This document shows, one piece after another, positions 12,017 to 24,200 of a DNA stretch of 64,000 nucleotides; the stretch's first letter is position 1; the number at the start of each line of letters is the position of its first letter. The position numbers were made by a program, and so were the translations under genes. The stretch is from assembly GCA_010909165.1 (NCBI GenBank), contig VJWM01000202.1:248001-312000 (forward strand). The letters run 5' to 3'. The stretch is from Anthoceros angustus (taxonomy: Eukaryota > Streptophyta > Anthocerotopsida > Anthocerotales > Anthocerotaceae). The notes beneath the pieces were generated by a model that did not search any database, was not told the DNA's origin, and saw only the letters and a program-made list of their open reading frames with translations.

Positions 12017-13786
12017 TCAGTAGGGATATGGCTCTATGAGCTGTCTCTCATAAGGGCCAATGTAAGTTTGGCCGCTCACCTCGCCGCTTCCTTGGGGAGT
12101 TTTGTCGGCCGCAAGTTTGTCAGCGTTGAGGCGGAGGAAGACATTGTGAAGGTCGGGGATGCCGGAGTTTAGAAGCCTCAAGGAATGGCTTGTGAAGCCG
12201 TCTACGCTGTTCAAGCGCACTGTGAACTTGGTGCGATTATGCACAGTCTTGACTGGGTAAGTACGGCCGACGCCTCTGGGGTGGAAGGTGGGGCTGTCGG
12301 CACTTGGTTTCTGTTCTTCGGACACAGTGGGATCGAGGTGCAGATACTGGTTGAAGAGAAGCGACTTGATGGCGTACACCTCCCCTCCGTCGGCGGTGAG
12401 ACCCTGCAGAACTAGCTGGAACCTTTCGTAGGTGAAACGACCCACTTGCAGATTCACCACACCCCCCGACCCGTCGATGCGGAGATAGGCGTTTGGTGTG
12501 CCTGTGGAGCGGATGGACACGGGGATGCCGAAGGGCCGTGCATCCGGTGGAGGCGACGGCAACTCGAAGTGGAATAGGTTGGTGGCGGTGTTGCCGGGGA
12601 AGTTCCAGGTGCCGTCAATCACCTGCTTGCCATCCTTGAAGGCTAAATTGCCGGTGTAGAGGACGTCGGGGTTGGCGGTGGGTACGACGTTGGCGTGGAG
12701 GTACTGCTTGCGGAGGACGACCTGGTCCTTGCCCACAAGTTCACCTGCAGGCAGGGAGGCGGCAGGTAGGTAGGCAGGTAGGCATGCTTAAATATTCGTC
12801 GTCATTCGAAGCAATTGCATGGATGATGGATTGATAGTCAGTTCTCTTGAGAATTTTTGGTTTTTGGTCATTAGAGCAAGGTGTGTCACAAGTGGAAGGT
12901 GGTGGTTATACAAACCTTCTCATATGAATTCACCGACGTCGTCGTAACCATGGCCAGTGTAACTGGAGCCTGCCACATCCAAGTTGAAACTGGTGCCGGG
13001 GTGTTGCTGCCCATCTTGCACATAATGTCCTGTCCAGGGTCCTGTGTAAAGCGTTCCCTGCCACGTTTCCGAATCACGAAAGGTGGATATTGCAAGAAAT
13101 CTAAAGCAAGTCTACAGCAAGCAAATGAATTGATGTGTGGAGCTGAATTCAGAAAACGAATGAATTCAACGCTAGCCTTCGGTTTTTAAGCTTCATTTAC
13201 CTCGACCCCAACGAAGAATTTGTTGCTGGCAGAGGCATCGCCCCACAAACCTTGAATCACATTCCGGCCATTCTCAAAAGACTTGGTGCCAGTGTAATCG
13301 AAGGATACTGTGGAGTCGAGGTAGAGTTTGTGAAGTGTGACTTTGCCGGTAGTAGGATCAAATTCACCTGCGGGGCTCCGAAGGAGAGCATCAACCATGA
13401 ATTTGACGAGTTCTCAGATCCAACCCACTCGAGGGCGCACAGGCGCATTGACAAGCAACCGACCTAAACATTTGCTTGGTAAGAACGTAGGACAGCTCCT
13501 GCTGGGCGTACCGGTCCATATGAAATCCCCTTGATCGTCGGAGCCACTGCCGTAGATCTTGGTAATGTGGCTTGCCACCTATATACCGCTTCACAAGAAC
13601 CACATTCCGGCTGCTATCGATCTGGCCTTTCCAAGTCCAGGAGCCTAGGCCGTCGATACCCGAACCGGAGAGCGTGACGCCATCGGCAGCGGTGATGAGG
13701 AAGGTGAACTCGGATCCCACAGAGATGGGCTCTTTGGTTCCGTCTTGCTCGTACCAGCCAGCCCAAGCTTCCGTGGTCACACCCAT
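12017..13786 (-). pseudogene. modular beta-rich protein gene with two lesions
   Basis: Four visible exons on the minus strand are 13786-13512 (5' limit uncertain), 13367-13201, 13057-12916 and 12744-12017. All splice sites are GT-AG, and the phases (1, 0, 1) fit throughout. The protein repeats a module with 'W-x-G-x-Y-x-Q-D-G ... G-x-G-x-D-D-x-G-x-F-x-W-x-G ... V-x-L-x-K-x-Y ... Y-T-G ... G-x-x-V-I-x-G-x-W'. A phase-1 intron falls right after the W-x-G in the second and third modules. The C-terminal 150 residues look beta-trefoil-like (NAYLRIDG ... FNQYLHLD ... VFLRLNADK), perhaps for binding sugar or actin. Two lesions are visible: one extra base near 13569 shifts the frame, and TGA stands where TGG is expected in DDVGEFI-stop-EG (about 12921). 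I do not know the family name. It may be a recent pseudogene, or the lesions may be assembly errors. Confidence 0.65.
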
Positions 13787-14089
13787 GGGTATGTCCGTGT
13801 GCAGGTAGTCTATCCACAGAGGTTCAGGTCAAGATCACGAGCAGAGGTAGCTGGCCGCATTGATCTTCCCATCACATTGCTGCTTCTTTGTAGCCAGCGC
13901 GGCATGGGAGGTAAGGGGTAGGAACGAGAGGCAAGCTGGTAACTCGATATGCACTAATCAATAAAATAAGGTTTCGTCACCATGTAGCACAAGCAGCTTC
14001 CTTCCTGGATATCCTTTTTTATTACACCTTTATTGTATATATTAAAGAAACTTAGAGGTAGCTTCTCGGGGTCCTTCCTGGAAAACCAG
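13787..14089. other. gap between convergent-tail genes
   Basis: This holds the uncertain 5' end of the beta-module gene (-) and the truncated 5' side of the capping-enzyme fragment (+). A minus-strand stretch near 13900 encodes AALATKKQQCDGKINAASY, which could be a missing first exon of the beta-module gene. No splice pair proves it. Confidence 0.3.
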
Positions 14090-15216
14090 ATCAGGAGATT
14101 TCTTGTTAGTGACCTTTTGATGCTCAACAAAGAACATACGAAGAACGTATGTCCTACGCAAGCTTTGTCCCCGACAGTGGCGCTCTTGCATACTTCATTT
14201 CGTAGTTCATTCACCTTTTGTGCCTTTTGTGCAGATCCTTTTCATGTCAGACACCAGTTGATTGAGGACGAAATTACGGCCCCTCGAAATGCTGAGGACC
14301 AAGCAAACAAAGATTATTATTACAACAAGGAGGCCTTTAGGGTAGGTTAATCCTTCCTGGTTGCCATCATTCATCTGTACATCCAGGACAGCTGCGTAAA
14401 TCCTCTTTATCTGTTTGTACTGATACAGGTCAGACGAAAGTATTTCTATAATATCTCTTCGATGAAAAATATGCTTCAAGAATTCATTCCCAAGCTGTCT
14501 CATCCTGCCGACGAAGTGATATTCCAAGTAATAAGTATATTGTTACGATTAAGGCCAACTGTAAATGCCCTTCTAAGGAATCTGAACATTTCTCTCCATG
14601 CTGTCTTGGGCAGGATTGGGATGGACCGTATGTCACAGGACCAGGTGAAGGTTTTCTTCAGTGGAAGTTCATGCATCACATTGATTTCCTGCTGAAGGTG
14701 CTCGAGAAACCGCCCGTGGATCTGGAGCATTTTTCTGACCGTAGACCATGCTTAGTCCTCTTGTGACCTGCTTCACTAGGTTTCACCCGGTCAAGGCCAA
14801 CCGCATGTCTATTTGGTGGAAGACGGGGACAAATTAAAGGAGGTGGCAGTCAAGCTTCTGACGTTTCCTGGTAAGCTACTTCTTCAGATCGTTTCACCTC
14901 ACAAGCTGTCCCCGCTCCTCCTCTGCGTAATTCGTCTTTCTGAATAGAATCTGCGGATGGACAAAAGCTGTCCAACAAGGTTATCAAATGTGCGTGGCAT
15001 CCCATTGAGAAGAACTGGAAAGTTGTGGACACGCAGACAGGAAAGAAAACGGCAAGTTCCTGGACGGAGTACCAGAAGGTATGTTAGGTCTCTCGAACTC
15101 CGAACAAGAAACAGTGCTTCTTGGCATGACTACCCTGAGAAGCCCAGTTAAGCTTCAAACCCGTTGCATCACAGGTTCTCGAGATGGTTGCAAAGACATA
15201 TCTCAGACAAGCTTGA
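14090..15216 (+). pseudogene. 3' exons of mRNA capping guanylyltransferase
   Basis: Seven short exons carry the second half of an mRNA capping enzyme, which transfers GMP to pre-mRNA 5' ends in the nucleus: 14090-14146, 14235-14341, 14429-14527, 14614-14697, 14780-14870, 14948-15078 and 15175-15216. The last six join in one frame through GT-AG introns of 77-96 nt. The order matches the family: motif IIIa (RRFLVSDLLMLN), VRRKYFYNI, EFIPKLSHPADEVIFQ (motif IV), DWDGPYV, FLQWKF (motif V), then the OB-fold end (KVIKCAWHP, WKVVDTQTGKK). Motif IV normally reads D-G-L-I-F; here Gly is Glu (DEVIF). Exon 1 is one base out of phase with exon 2. The N-terminal half with the Lys-x-Asp-Gly nucleotidyl site is absent upstream, so this cannot make an active enzyme. 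It looks like a truncated duplicate. Confidence 0.75.
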
Positions 15217-15514
15217 TTGCTGATCTTGCGAACCTGTCCAGGAGCCGCCTCTATGTTGCCAGAGACCGCCCCTATGCCGAAGTTCAGAAACGCTGAACTA
15301 CTTCAGGGACGTACGCGTAGACCCTCCCTGAAGATCATTCGGCTTCACTGGATGTAGGTAGATACTCCCATGCTGCATGCCACTGGTGCAATCATAAATC
15401 ATCCTGGGGTAGAAAGCCACAAATCACCGCATCCCAATGGGGTTTGTTGGAAAGTCACAAATCGCTGCATCCCACTGAGGCTTTTGGGAAACCGGTGAAC
15501 TGTAAGGAAGACAC

Positions 15515-15665
15515 TTGATCACCATGTCCAACTCCTTGCTCAACGAGTCTAACTGCTGCCCCTGCTCACCGTGTCCAACTCCTTGCTCTGCCCTGCTCAC
15601 CGTGTCCAACTGCTGCCCTGCTCACCGTGTCCAACTCCTTGCTCAACGTGCCCAACTGCTGCTGT
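15515..15665. repeat. short repeats of tgctcaccgtgtccaactcc
   Basis: About four or five imperfect copies of a 30-45-bp unit (tgctcaccgtgtccaactcc, ttgctcaacg, gctgcc) lie in tandem here. The same unit reappears at 16328-16428 inside the neighbouring module array, so DNA from here was copied into it. Confidence 0.85.
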
Positions 15666-15957
15666 TCATCTAGTTGTTCTTGCATATTAGTTATCTTCTG
15701 CTCCATACCTTTTGCATGAGTTATCTTCGGCTCCATACTGAGGTCTCCTCAAGAGGTGGAGTTAGTTGGGGTCAGTCTCAAGAGGTGGAGTTAATTGACT
15801 GGCATCCACAGAGGCGAGATGAGAGAGTAAATTTACAGTGCCAAATTTACACGCATGGCGCCAGTACTGCCAATGGAGTGTCTTGGCTTACGAGTAGAGG
15901 TCGTCACGCTGCAGTACATTGACATGTATACATAATAGCTTGCAGAGTCGCATGTTG

Positions 15958-17200
15958 CAGGCACACCACCTGGTACGCCTACGCTGCCGGCGCCGGAGTG
16001 GCAGGGACAACGGACAAAAACTACCCCGGCACCTGGTGGCAGGTGGGCTTCGACTCCGCGGGGCCCAACCTCGTCACCTTGTTCAACTCCTACAGCGATG
16101 GCATCCTCTCCAATAACCGGGACTCCCAGGTGGTGGACACCACCAAGGTGTACGGAACGCGCATCTGGTGGTACTTCTATGAGACCACCCAATCCGGCCA
16201 AGCTGCGTACAACATCGCTAACGTCCAGGGCAAGCAGGTGTTGTACGAGTTCTTCTCCTTCAACGGCGCCTACACTCTGGATGGCGCTACTGCCTTCACC
16301 ATCGTCACCTCCACCTGGTACGCCTACTGCTGCCCCTGCTCACCGTGTCCAACTCCTTGCTCAACGTGCCCAACTGCTGCCCCTGCTCACCGTGTCCAAC
16401 TCCTTGCTCAACGAGTCTAACTGCTGCCGGCGCCGGAGTGGCAGGGACAACGGACAAAAACTACCCCGGCACCTGGTGGCAGGTGGGCTTCGACTGCGGG
16501 CCCAACCTCGTCACCTTGTTCAACTCCTACAGCGATGGCATCCTCTCCAATAACTGGGACTCCCAGGTGGTGGACACCACCAAGGTGTACGGAACGCGCA
16601 TCTGGTGGTACTTCTATGAGACCACCCAATCCGGCCAAGCTGCGTACAACATCGCTAACGTCCAGGGCAAGCAGGTGTTCAAGGAATTCCTGTCATTACG
16701 GGCGTGTACACAAAAGAGGGGGCCACCGCCTGGACCCTGACCGGGGTCACCTGGGCGACGCCTCCTCCGGCCGGCACGGTGGACATCAGGGGCCGGGTGG
16801 GCACGGGTCCCATCCAGCTCGCCTACGTTGTGGGCACCACCACCTGGTACGCCTACGCTGCCGGCGCCGGAGTGGCAGGGACAACGGACAAAAACTACCC
16901 CGGCACCTGGTGGCAGGTGGGCTTCGACTCCGCGGGGCCCAACCTCGTCACCTTGTTCAACTCCTACAGCGATGGCATCCTCTCCAATAACCGGGACTCC
17001 CAGGTGGTGGACACCACCAAGGTGTACGGAACGCGCATCTGGTGGTACTTCTATGAGACCACCCAATCCGGCCAAGCTGCGTACAACATCGCTAACGTCC
17101 AGGGCAAGAAGGTCGCCAACCAGTTCTTCTCCTTCAACGGCGCCTACACTCTGGATGGCGCTACTGCCTTCACCATCGTCACCTCCACCTGGTCTTCTGC
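15958..17200 (+). repeat. three tandem copies of a coding module
   Basis: Nearly identical units share the core cgccggagtggcagggacaa at 15991, 16431 and 16865, spaced 440 and 434 bp apart. Copy A (about 15958-16320) and copy C (16836-17195) are full. Copy B (16424-16680) lacks the last third. Between A and B lies a 100-bp insert taken from the repeat at 15.5 kb. Copy B has a 3-bp in-frame deletion (FDSAGPN becomes FDCGPN). Differences between copies are few, so the expansion is recent. Confidence 0.93.
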
Positions 17201-17249
17201 GCATGCTGGCCTGTCCCCTCTGAGCCTCAGGGGAGCTGCGGACGTGTGA
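16704..17249 (+). CDS. uncharacterised module protein, likely partial
   Basis: The frame ends at TGA 17249 and covers copy C plus 140 bp of unique upstream sequence. It reads through GATAWTLTGVTW, TWWQVGF, TRIWWYFYETTQSGQAAYN and GATAFTIVTSTW. The GATA-x-T pattern occurs at both ends, so the unit itself may be an internal repeat. The abundance of aromatic residues and alternating hydrophobics suggests beta structure. No transmembrane segment is visible, and I do not recognise a family. The ATG at 16704 is simply the first in frame. The real start may lie in an upstream exon: an AG acceptor-like gttgcag precedes copy A at 15960. Function unknown. Confidence 0.45.
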   Translation: MYTKEGATAWTLTGVTWATPPPAGTVDIRGRVGTGPIQLAYVVGTTTWYAYAAGAGVAGTTDKNYPGTWWQVGFDSAGPNLVTLFNSYSDGILSNNRDSQVVDTTKVYGTRIWWYFYETTQSGQAAYNIANVQGKKVANQFFSFNGAYTLDGATAFTIVTSTWSSAHAGLSPLSLRGAADV

Positions 17250-18255
17250 GTTTCGCCTTCACTTCCTACTCCGTTCCTGGTACTTTACTACCACCTAATG
17301 ATATAGCTTTCAATTGTTTAATTGGAGTTGGCGTGGAGCCCAAGTTCCCAGTCCCATGAAAACCGTTGAAAGCTTGCATAGAATGTTGGAAACTGTTTCG
17401 AATGTTTTCCTCCTGCCGACGTTCCCAGCACAGTGAACATTCAGGCTCTCCAGTACCACGGCCTTCAGCTGCATGCAGCAGAGGCTCGAGGATGTGCTGG
17501 GCCACAGGCCCGCCCCCGCATGCACACGCATCTGACGTAGCTCCTTCCCGTTCACTAGCTCTGCCAGCGTGAACTGAGTGGCGCTGCCCGGGGTGTCTGT
17601 GCCAGCGTTCAGTAGAAGCTCTGAGCATACAACAATGTAGGATCTGCAGGTCGCCCAGATGCAGCAGCCCCTGCACATATCTGCCTCCCCTGGCTGCCGG
17701 ATTCCCTGTGATGGGAGGGAACACAATTATTTCAAGGAAAGGCTGCCTGGACGTTTGCCTGCATTTCCCATTGGGGGCTCACCAGCAAGAGAAGAAAATT
17801 ATGGGATTTAGTCCCCCATGTGTCTTGGAATCCAAGCGACGGACTTGGTAACCAACTCAAATGTCAGCAATCCGCAATCTCGCCTGCTTGCATTTCTCGT
17901 TGTGAGCCTTCTTTAAGGGCTCACCAGCAAGCGAAGAAAAGCGAACGACTTGGTAATCAATTTTAATGTCAGGCAATCGGCAATCTCGCCTGCTTTTCGA
18001 ACCTCCAACCCCTGGATGTAATCTGATATATTCTCATTGGATGCAACTGGCAAGTGTCATGCCGTGTGATACTAATCTCTGCACTTGGGTTTAAGTGTTT
18101 GATTAGCATTAACTAATCTAATTACTTATCTTTAAGTAAGTAATTAGTGTTAATTAATCCAAGATGTTTATATTAATTAAGCATTAATTAGTGTTATTTA
18201 ATCTAAGGTGCTTATGTTAATTAAGCATTGATTAGTGTTAATTAAACATGGTTAG
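17250..18255. other. no supported gene; AT-rich from 18050
   Basis: Minus-strand frames at 17266-17726 lack recognisable motifs. Around 17770-17990 two diverged copies of a segment containing ctcaccagcaag and aatctcgcctgctt occur. From about 18060 the sequence is AT-rich, with repeated ttaattaagcattaattagtg-like words. Confidence 0.5.
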
Positions 18256-18402
18256 CAATAGCTAAGTGGATAAGCTCAAGTAATATGCTTGGCATATTCC
18301 TTGCATATTATAGTATATTCTTAGAATACAATAGCTAAGTGGATAAGCTCAAGTAATATGCTTTGGCATATTCCTTGCATATTATAGTGTATTCTTAGGA
18401 TA
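18256..18402. repeat. two tandem 73-bp units
   Basis: A 73-bp unit starting aatagctaagtggataagct occurs twice in a row (about 18257 and 18330) and differs by one or two bases. It ends in an AT-rich run with ttgcatattatagt. The nature of the host element is not clear. Confidence 0.9.
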
Positions 18403-18832
18403 TTTTACATATCTTGATGCCAATAAGATATCTTAGAATATGTCATGCGGTCTAGTATATATAGACCCTTTCATTGAGGATAAAATTTCCATCGTAGGCA
18501 CTGCAGATATGTCTGGTGTTGTGAGGAGGCCAAAGCATCAGGAGGCGATGTGTGAGAAATTTTCTTTGTTATTCTCGTGGGAGTATGTTTGTCTTGCGTC
18601 AGCTACTCACTCGTGGTTCGCATATCTAGGTGCGTGTGGATTTGTTTGCTTGGTTGTTGATCGAGGAAGTGCTTATATGAATTCAAGTGCTTACCTCGTG
18701 CGACACAAGTAACTGCTCAAACCAAACCAGAATCACCTTCCCAAGGATGATTGGGACCAACAGAGAGAGAACTTGATTTCCTACCCAAGACCTGACATTC
18801 CCCTATCTAAGCACCCATGTTGAACCATGTAT

Positions 18833-19975
18833 TCTTCATATCTTCCTCATATCTCCTTTCCCCGCAGTATACTGTGTCCTTGCTCCAGGTGATCGCTACC
18901 CGCCCTTCCCTTATCTTCGGATCCCAGTCAACTAGTTTGAAGTGTATCTCCTTCCAAGTGTAGTTTTGTCCGAGCGAGTCCCGGACGCCCCAAGATTCGT
19001 ACTCTGAGGTCCGCGGGCTTGATGACCACGAAGTCCAATGTAGGTGCCCTCGCTATGGTTGCTTGGACTCGGACAACTCCTCACGTGGGCGTATGTCCGC
19101 CATCCCGAGGGTTTTGGTGATGGCTCAAATGTTGTGAACCCTAACCGCCTTCTCTCCTTGATGGCCTCCGTGATGAGGTTGACTCGACCGTGTCCAGGTA
19201 CGCTTTTGATCACGGACCCGCCGATTTCATTCAACCACCACCACGGTCCAGATGAGATACCACTCTTACGCCCACGTTTGGTCTTACGACCCGAGGCGAC
19301 GGGCGTGGTTGTGTCTCCTTGATGGCCTCCGGACTTCGCCGATACTGGATTGTCTCTTAACAATCGGGAGTGACACTGTGTGTTGTTGGTCCATCATCAA
19401 GTCGCCATCTTTCATATCTTCCTCATCTCCTTTCCCCGCAGATATCGCGTCCTTGCTCCAGTGATCGCCACTGCCTCTTCCCTTATCTTGGATCCCACCA
19501 ACTAGTTTGAAGTGTATCTCCTTCCTTCCAAGTGTAGTTTTGTCCGAGCGAGTCCCAGGACGCCCCAATCAGTACCCGTGAGGTCCGCGGGCTTGACCAC
19601 GAAGTCCAATGTAGGTGCCCTCGCTATGGTTGCTTGGACTCGGACAACTCCTCACGCGCTGGTGACATACGTCCGCCATCCCGAGGGTTTTGGTGATGGC
19701 TCAAATGTTGTGAACCCTAACCTGTCAGGCCTCCGATGAGGTTGACTCGACCGTGTCCAGGTACGCTTTTGATCACGGACCCGCCGATTTCTACCGAACC
19801 ACCGGCTTCGGTCCGTGATGAGATACCACTCTTACGTCCACGTTCTTGGTCTTACGACCCGAGGCGTATCGGCGTGGTTGTGTCTCCTTGATGGCCCTCA
19901 TACTTTGATTGTCTCTCAACCGGGTTTGAGTGACACTGTGTGTTGTTGGTCCATCATCAAGTCAGCCATCTTGAA
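18833..19975. repeat. 578-bp tandem duplication
   Basis: Two head-to-tail copies run 18833-19410 and 19411-about 19975. Both contain ctcctttccccgcag, gtagttttgtccgagcgagt and ccatcatcaagtc in the same order. The copies differ by many small indels and some substitutions, which breaks every long frame. The minus strand is weakly gag-like or proline-rich, but no domain is certain. Confidence 0.9.
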
Positions 19976-21240
19976 GGGCGTGGGCGGCTCCGCTGAGTCG
20001 CGTGTCCGCCGTGATTCTTTCTAGCGCTCCGCCACTGCTCCCCGGACCCTCCGCTTGATCTCCTCAAGCATCTCCGCTACTTCAACTATCCGGTGGAAAC
20101 CGGGTGTTGCCTTAGTGGGTCCGCCCTCCGCGATCGCTTTCAAAAGTTTCTTCTCGAGTGATTCCTGTGTAGCTCGCCCGATCCAACTCGCCTTCCTTGG
20201 ATGGCTCCCCCACCTTCGCGAGGGGTCCGTCCTCCGTATCCGTGGTGCTCTCTCCATTCTTCTTCCTCTTTAATTGCCTTCTCTCTTTTCGCTCCTTCCG
20301 GCGGCTTCAGGTTGACACCTCCAGTACCTCCAGGGCTGCCTTTTCCTCCTTAGTCGAACCCGTTTCGTACCACTCCGCCCCAAGTTCCCTTGGCGCCTCC
20401 TCCCACTCCGCCACTGCCCTGCATCTCAATCAGGCAGATCGGCTGGGCCTTAGGGAGAGGGGTGTGGGGGTCGGGTTTCCCCCAAACTGGGTGGTACAGC
20501 AAGACCGCCTCGAGCGAGGGTTGGACACAAGGTATGCCATATGTCCCCGCCTTGCAATCCCCACACAGCGCTCAAAATCCCGTTACCTTGCCGAGTGGGT
20601 ATGGGCACGCATTGGAGTAGTGCCTGGTTCCATTAGGCCCGCGAGACCACCGCCGGAGAATTCCGAAGGCTCCCATGCGCCGCATCGGGGTCGATGCATG
20701 GATGGTCCGCCGAGGGTACATCGTCTTTGGATACTGCCTGGCAGATGCTTCCTCGCACTTGGTACGTGCCTCGCACGCCTCGACTCTTCCCGTAGTCGAC
20801 TCCACCGGTTTACGGGTCCGGAGGCGCTTTAGGGCCTTCTTGAATGCCTATGCCGGTGGCACACCGCACACCATAGATGAGTCCGAATCAGTAGTACGCC
20901 TTCCGCCGTTCTCTATCCTTCACCTGGTTGATCGTCAATTCTTCCACCCTCTTCATTACCCGCTCCAGATCTTCCCTCAACCCCGCTACTTCTTTCAAAG
21001 GGGTTGGATCAGTCGGAACCTCCTCGCCTGTAGGCATCACGACCTCCTTCTTCTCGACCCTCCGCTTAACTGCGGGCTTTTTCTTCTTATTCCTTCGGCG
21101 AGGTTCCTCCTCCTCCATGGCATCCTCGGATTCTTCTTCGGAGTCCTCCTCGGAGGAGGACTCCTTAGGACTGGTGACGGCTCCTGGTCACTAGTTGGAA
21201 GGGTGGACACCGGGTCTAAAGGTTCACAAAAGCCACCCAA
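19976..21240 (-). pseudogene. possible retroelement gag-like remnant
   Basis: Minus-strand frames at 20257-20021 and 21118-20888 encode charged helical segments (RRNKKKKPAVKRRVEKKEVV; LREDLERVMKRVEELT). Such coiled, Lys/Glu-rich stretches are common in gag-like proteins of plant retroelements. No zinc knuckle or protease motif is visible. This is weak evidence, and the stretch could equally be another decayed host or transposon gene. Confidence 0.25.
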
Positions 21241-24200
21241 AACCATGTTTTCCTGATTTCATTAAAAAAATCAACTCCTGAAACTAGGAGCAAATCATAG
21301 AGGGATCTGTTTTCCCGTGTTTGTATGTCCGCATCTCATATTAGTTTGGCTAACCAGGTACATTGCCTATAAACGCAGATTTGAAAATCGTGGCAATTTT
21401 GTATGGACAACAAAAGGCAACGCCAATGGAAAGTCCACGTGTGTTGCACGGTGTCCACCGTCATGGTCGCCGCCTGCATTAGTGGGAGGGTCGTGGTGGC
21501 ACCGGACGCCTGCATAAACCTTGCATCTCCGCCCAATGTCGCGGAGTGGAGGAAGATTTCGACGCCTACCGCTCATGTCTCACACCGAGCGACCCCGTCT
21601 GCGAATCGCTTGGAAGTGGCTTGCCACGGAATTTTGCAAGCGATGGAGACCCCACCTCGGCCGACTCATCAAACGAGAATTCCACATGGGCGATGGAAAT
21701 TGGAAGTTGCCCACCGGTGGCAATCACAACATGGGCAGTTCCTTTCAAGCACGCTGGAGTGATCCCCGCTTCATTGCTTGGTCCTTAAGGAATTTCGGTT
21801 GAGGCGGAGTCGGTGCAAACTCGACATCAAGGTAACGTGTTGATCAACACCGGATTCCACTCGGGTTGGAGCGGTGAATGGTGTGGAGGGCAAAGGAGCA
21901 CCGACATGTCCAGTGTACTTACCGTGGTCAAGGATAAAATTGGAGAAAGTCATATTGCTACATGTGTGTACCGAGGCGGTGTGTTAGTGCAAATATGTGA
22001 AAGCGTTGAACATCGTTGTTTCAAGTTGGATTGTCACATGACATCCATTGTCATCTTCGACACCGTGTTTTATCTCGTGGGTTTACAACATACATAGTCT
22101 TCCTAGGGAGATTAGGAAACGATTTGGCGATTGTATTGATCTCGCTGCACGAATGGACGCACGCTTCTTTGAAAATCGGTCCGTTGTTTCGTGAAATCCA
22201 TACCTTGCCTCGACATGCACGCCCATGATCTCGCTCATCAAACACCCGGCCAATCACCGAACACATTCTCGAATCGCCACCACTCCCATGCTTCCTAGCT
22301 TGCGTGCTCCACCAGACCGTGTTCGTTGTCTAGGTCTCGCCTGGACCTTGCACGATGTGTTTGTTGTGTTCATAGCCCGCTTGCATGCACGTTCTACCAG
22401 TGCGATACCACCGGTGTCCGGTGCTTAAGACCCCACACCGGTCCTCCTACCGTAATCCTCGAAACAAACACGTAGCCTATCCACCGTCCGCACGACACAC
22501 CTCGATCCGTGAAGCAAAGTTTTCCAATCCTACATCCCCACCATCCGGGCCGCTACACACCCGAGGAGGGTGCTCTTCGCCTCCTTCACTTGCCGCCCGC
22601 ATCCCCAAGGACCATTGAGTTGTCGCTGCATGCTTCACCACTTGCCATATGACCCTTGGTCTCGGGCTTCCTCGTTGGTCTCGCTCAACGACACATATGA
22701 ACCCCGAGCACCGCCCATGTTGTTCACCATGGGCTCCTTATTGAACGCCTTTCCGCCTCCATAGCTCCTCGCCCACCTCCTCCTCTTCCGGCCACCGTCC
22801 ATGGAATTGATTCAAGGTCCATGAATTGAGCGCACTGGGATCCACATCAATGTAAATGACATTACGGCATAACCGAATGCTATCATACCCGATCCTGCGC
22901 CCAAAGACCCAATCTCCCTCATCACATACAATCAATCAACCTCTTCAAGAGTCTTAGGGGCTTCGATAGGGGAAACAACCCGATCATCCGCAGTGTTGTA
23001 ACACAATTTTAGTTCCACCGCACGCTCGCAAACATGTTGTCACTCCACCGCCAAGTTGCGCTTCTCGAGCACAAACGGTTGAGGCACACAATCCTTATCC
23101 AAGCTCCGCGCAAGTGAAAAGTCCTCGCATCGCATACGTCTCGACAATCTGTCACATTGGTTTTATGCCAAGAATATGTCGTCACACGCACGCTTCCATC
23201 AAGACTTCTCTACCATAGATGTGTCATCCGGAGAATGGAAGACCACAATACGAAATACCGGATGTGGTGATGCCTTTGAACCGCATGATGACCCCTTCAA
23301 ACTCGCCTTGGTAAATCTTGTGTCATACTCGTGATTGGGGATCTAGATCCAAGCCTGGGAGGTCTAACAACAACAAAGCATACGGTCGGGGCTCTACAAA
23401 CCGGGCCATGTTCACTATGTTCCCCACACGATCCCGACCTTGCTGGGTTTTTCCGGCTTGGAGTCGTTCACGATTGTCATCACCTTATCCTCGTGTGGTC
23501 GATTTCAAGGCACGTTGCGACTCCTCCATCCTTCCAAGCCCGCCTTGAATATGTGCTCCTTGAAGTTCTCGTAGGGCACCCCACTCAAGGCAAGTGTTGG
23601 CACGCGCACATGAAAGACACATCCCCACCAACAAATGCAAGGACGTTCACCGCTCGAATGCGGTGAATGCCTCCACTTTCCATGACTTATAAGGACAAGA
23701 AGCGCAAGAGAGAAACTCGATTTGGGTATAGCTAAGTGTTCATCGAGGACCCAGATTTTTGAAGGCTGGAAGTTACTAATGATTCACCATGCGAATCGGG
23801 ATATCGTTCTGAACCTCTTCAAATGTCTCACGTGCAAATGCTTGGCGTCACATGGATGAGGTTGAGTTTTTGGCCTTGTCCACCCACACGAACATTTGTT
23901 TCAATGTCAATTCTCCACCAGGACTTTCATGCATCTTCTTCAAGTTGTTGTTCCCATTGCAGATGCTCGATGCCGAAACACTTCCATACCCTCACCGTAT
24001 ACTAAGCTCCTTTGTGTCAATGACCAAGTTTGCTCTAACTGCTTTGTCTTCCTTGAATTCCTCGGCCTTCGACTGCTTTGAGAGCCCGAGCCGCTTCCAC
24101 CGCCAGTCAACTGCTTGCCTCCACTTCTCAAAGATTTCATCCACGCATTTCCACACCTCATCATCAACCTTCGCAACACAATAATCCAAAGGTCCGGTAT

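Noticed and set aside
18833-19975. CRISPR-like or satellite array
   Set aside because: There are only two units of 578 bp, which is a simple tandem duplication. No spacer structure exists anywhere in the window.
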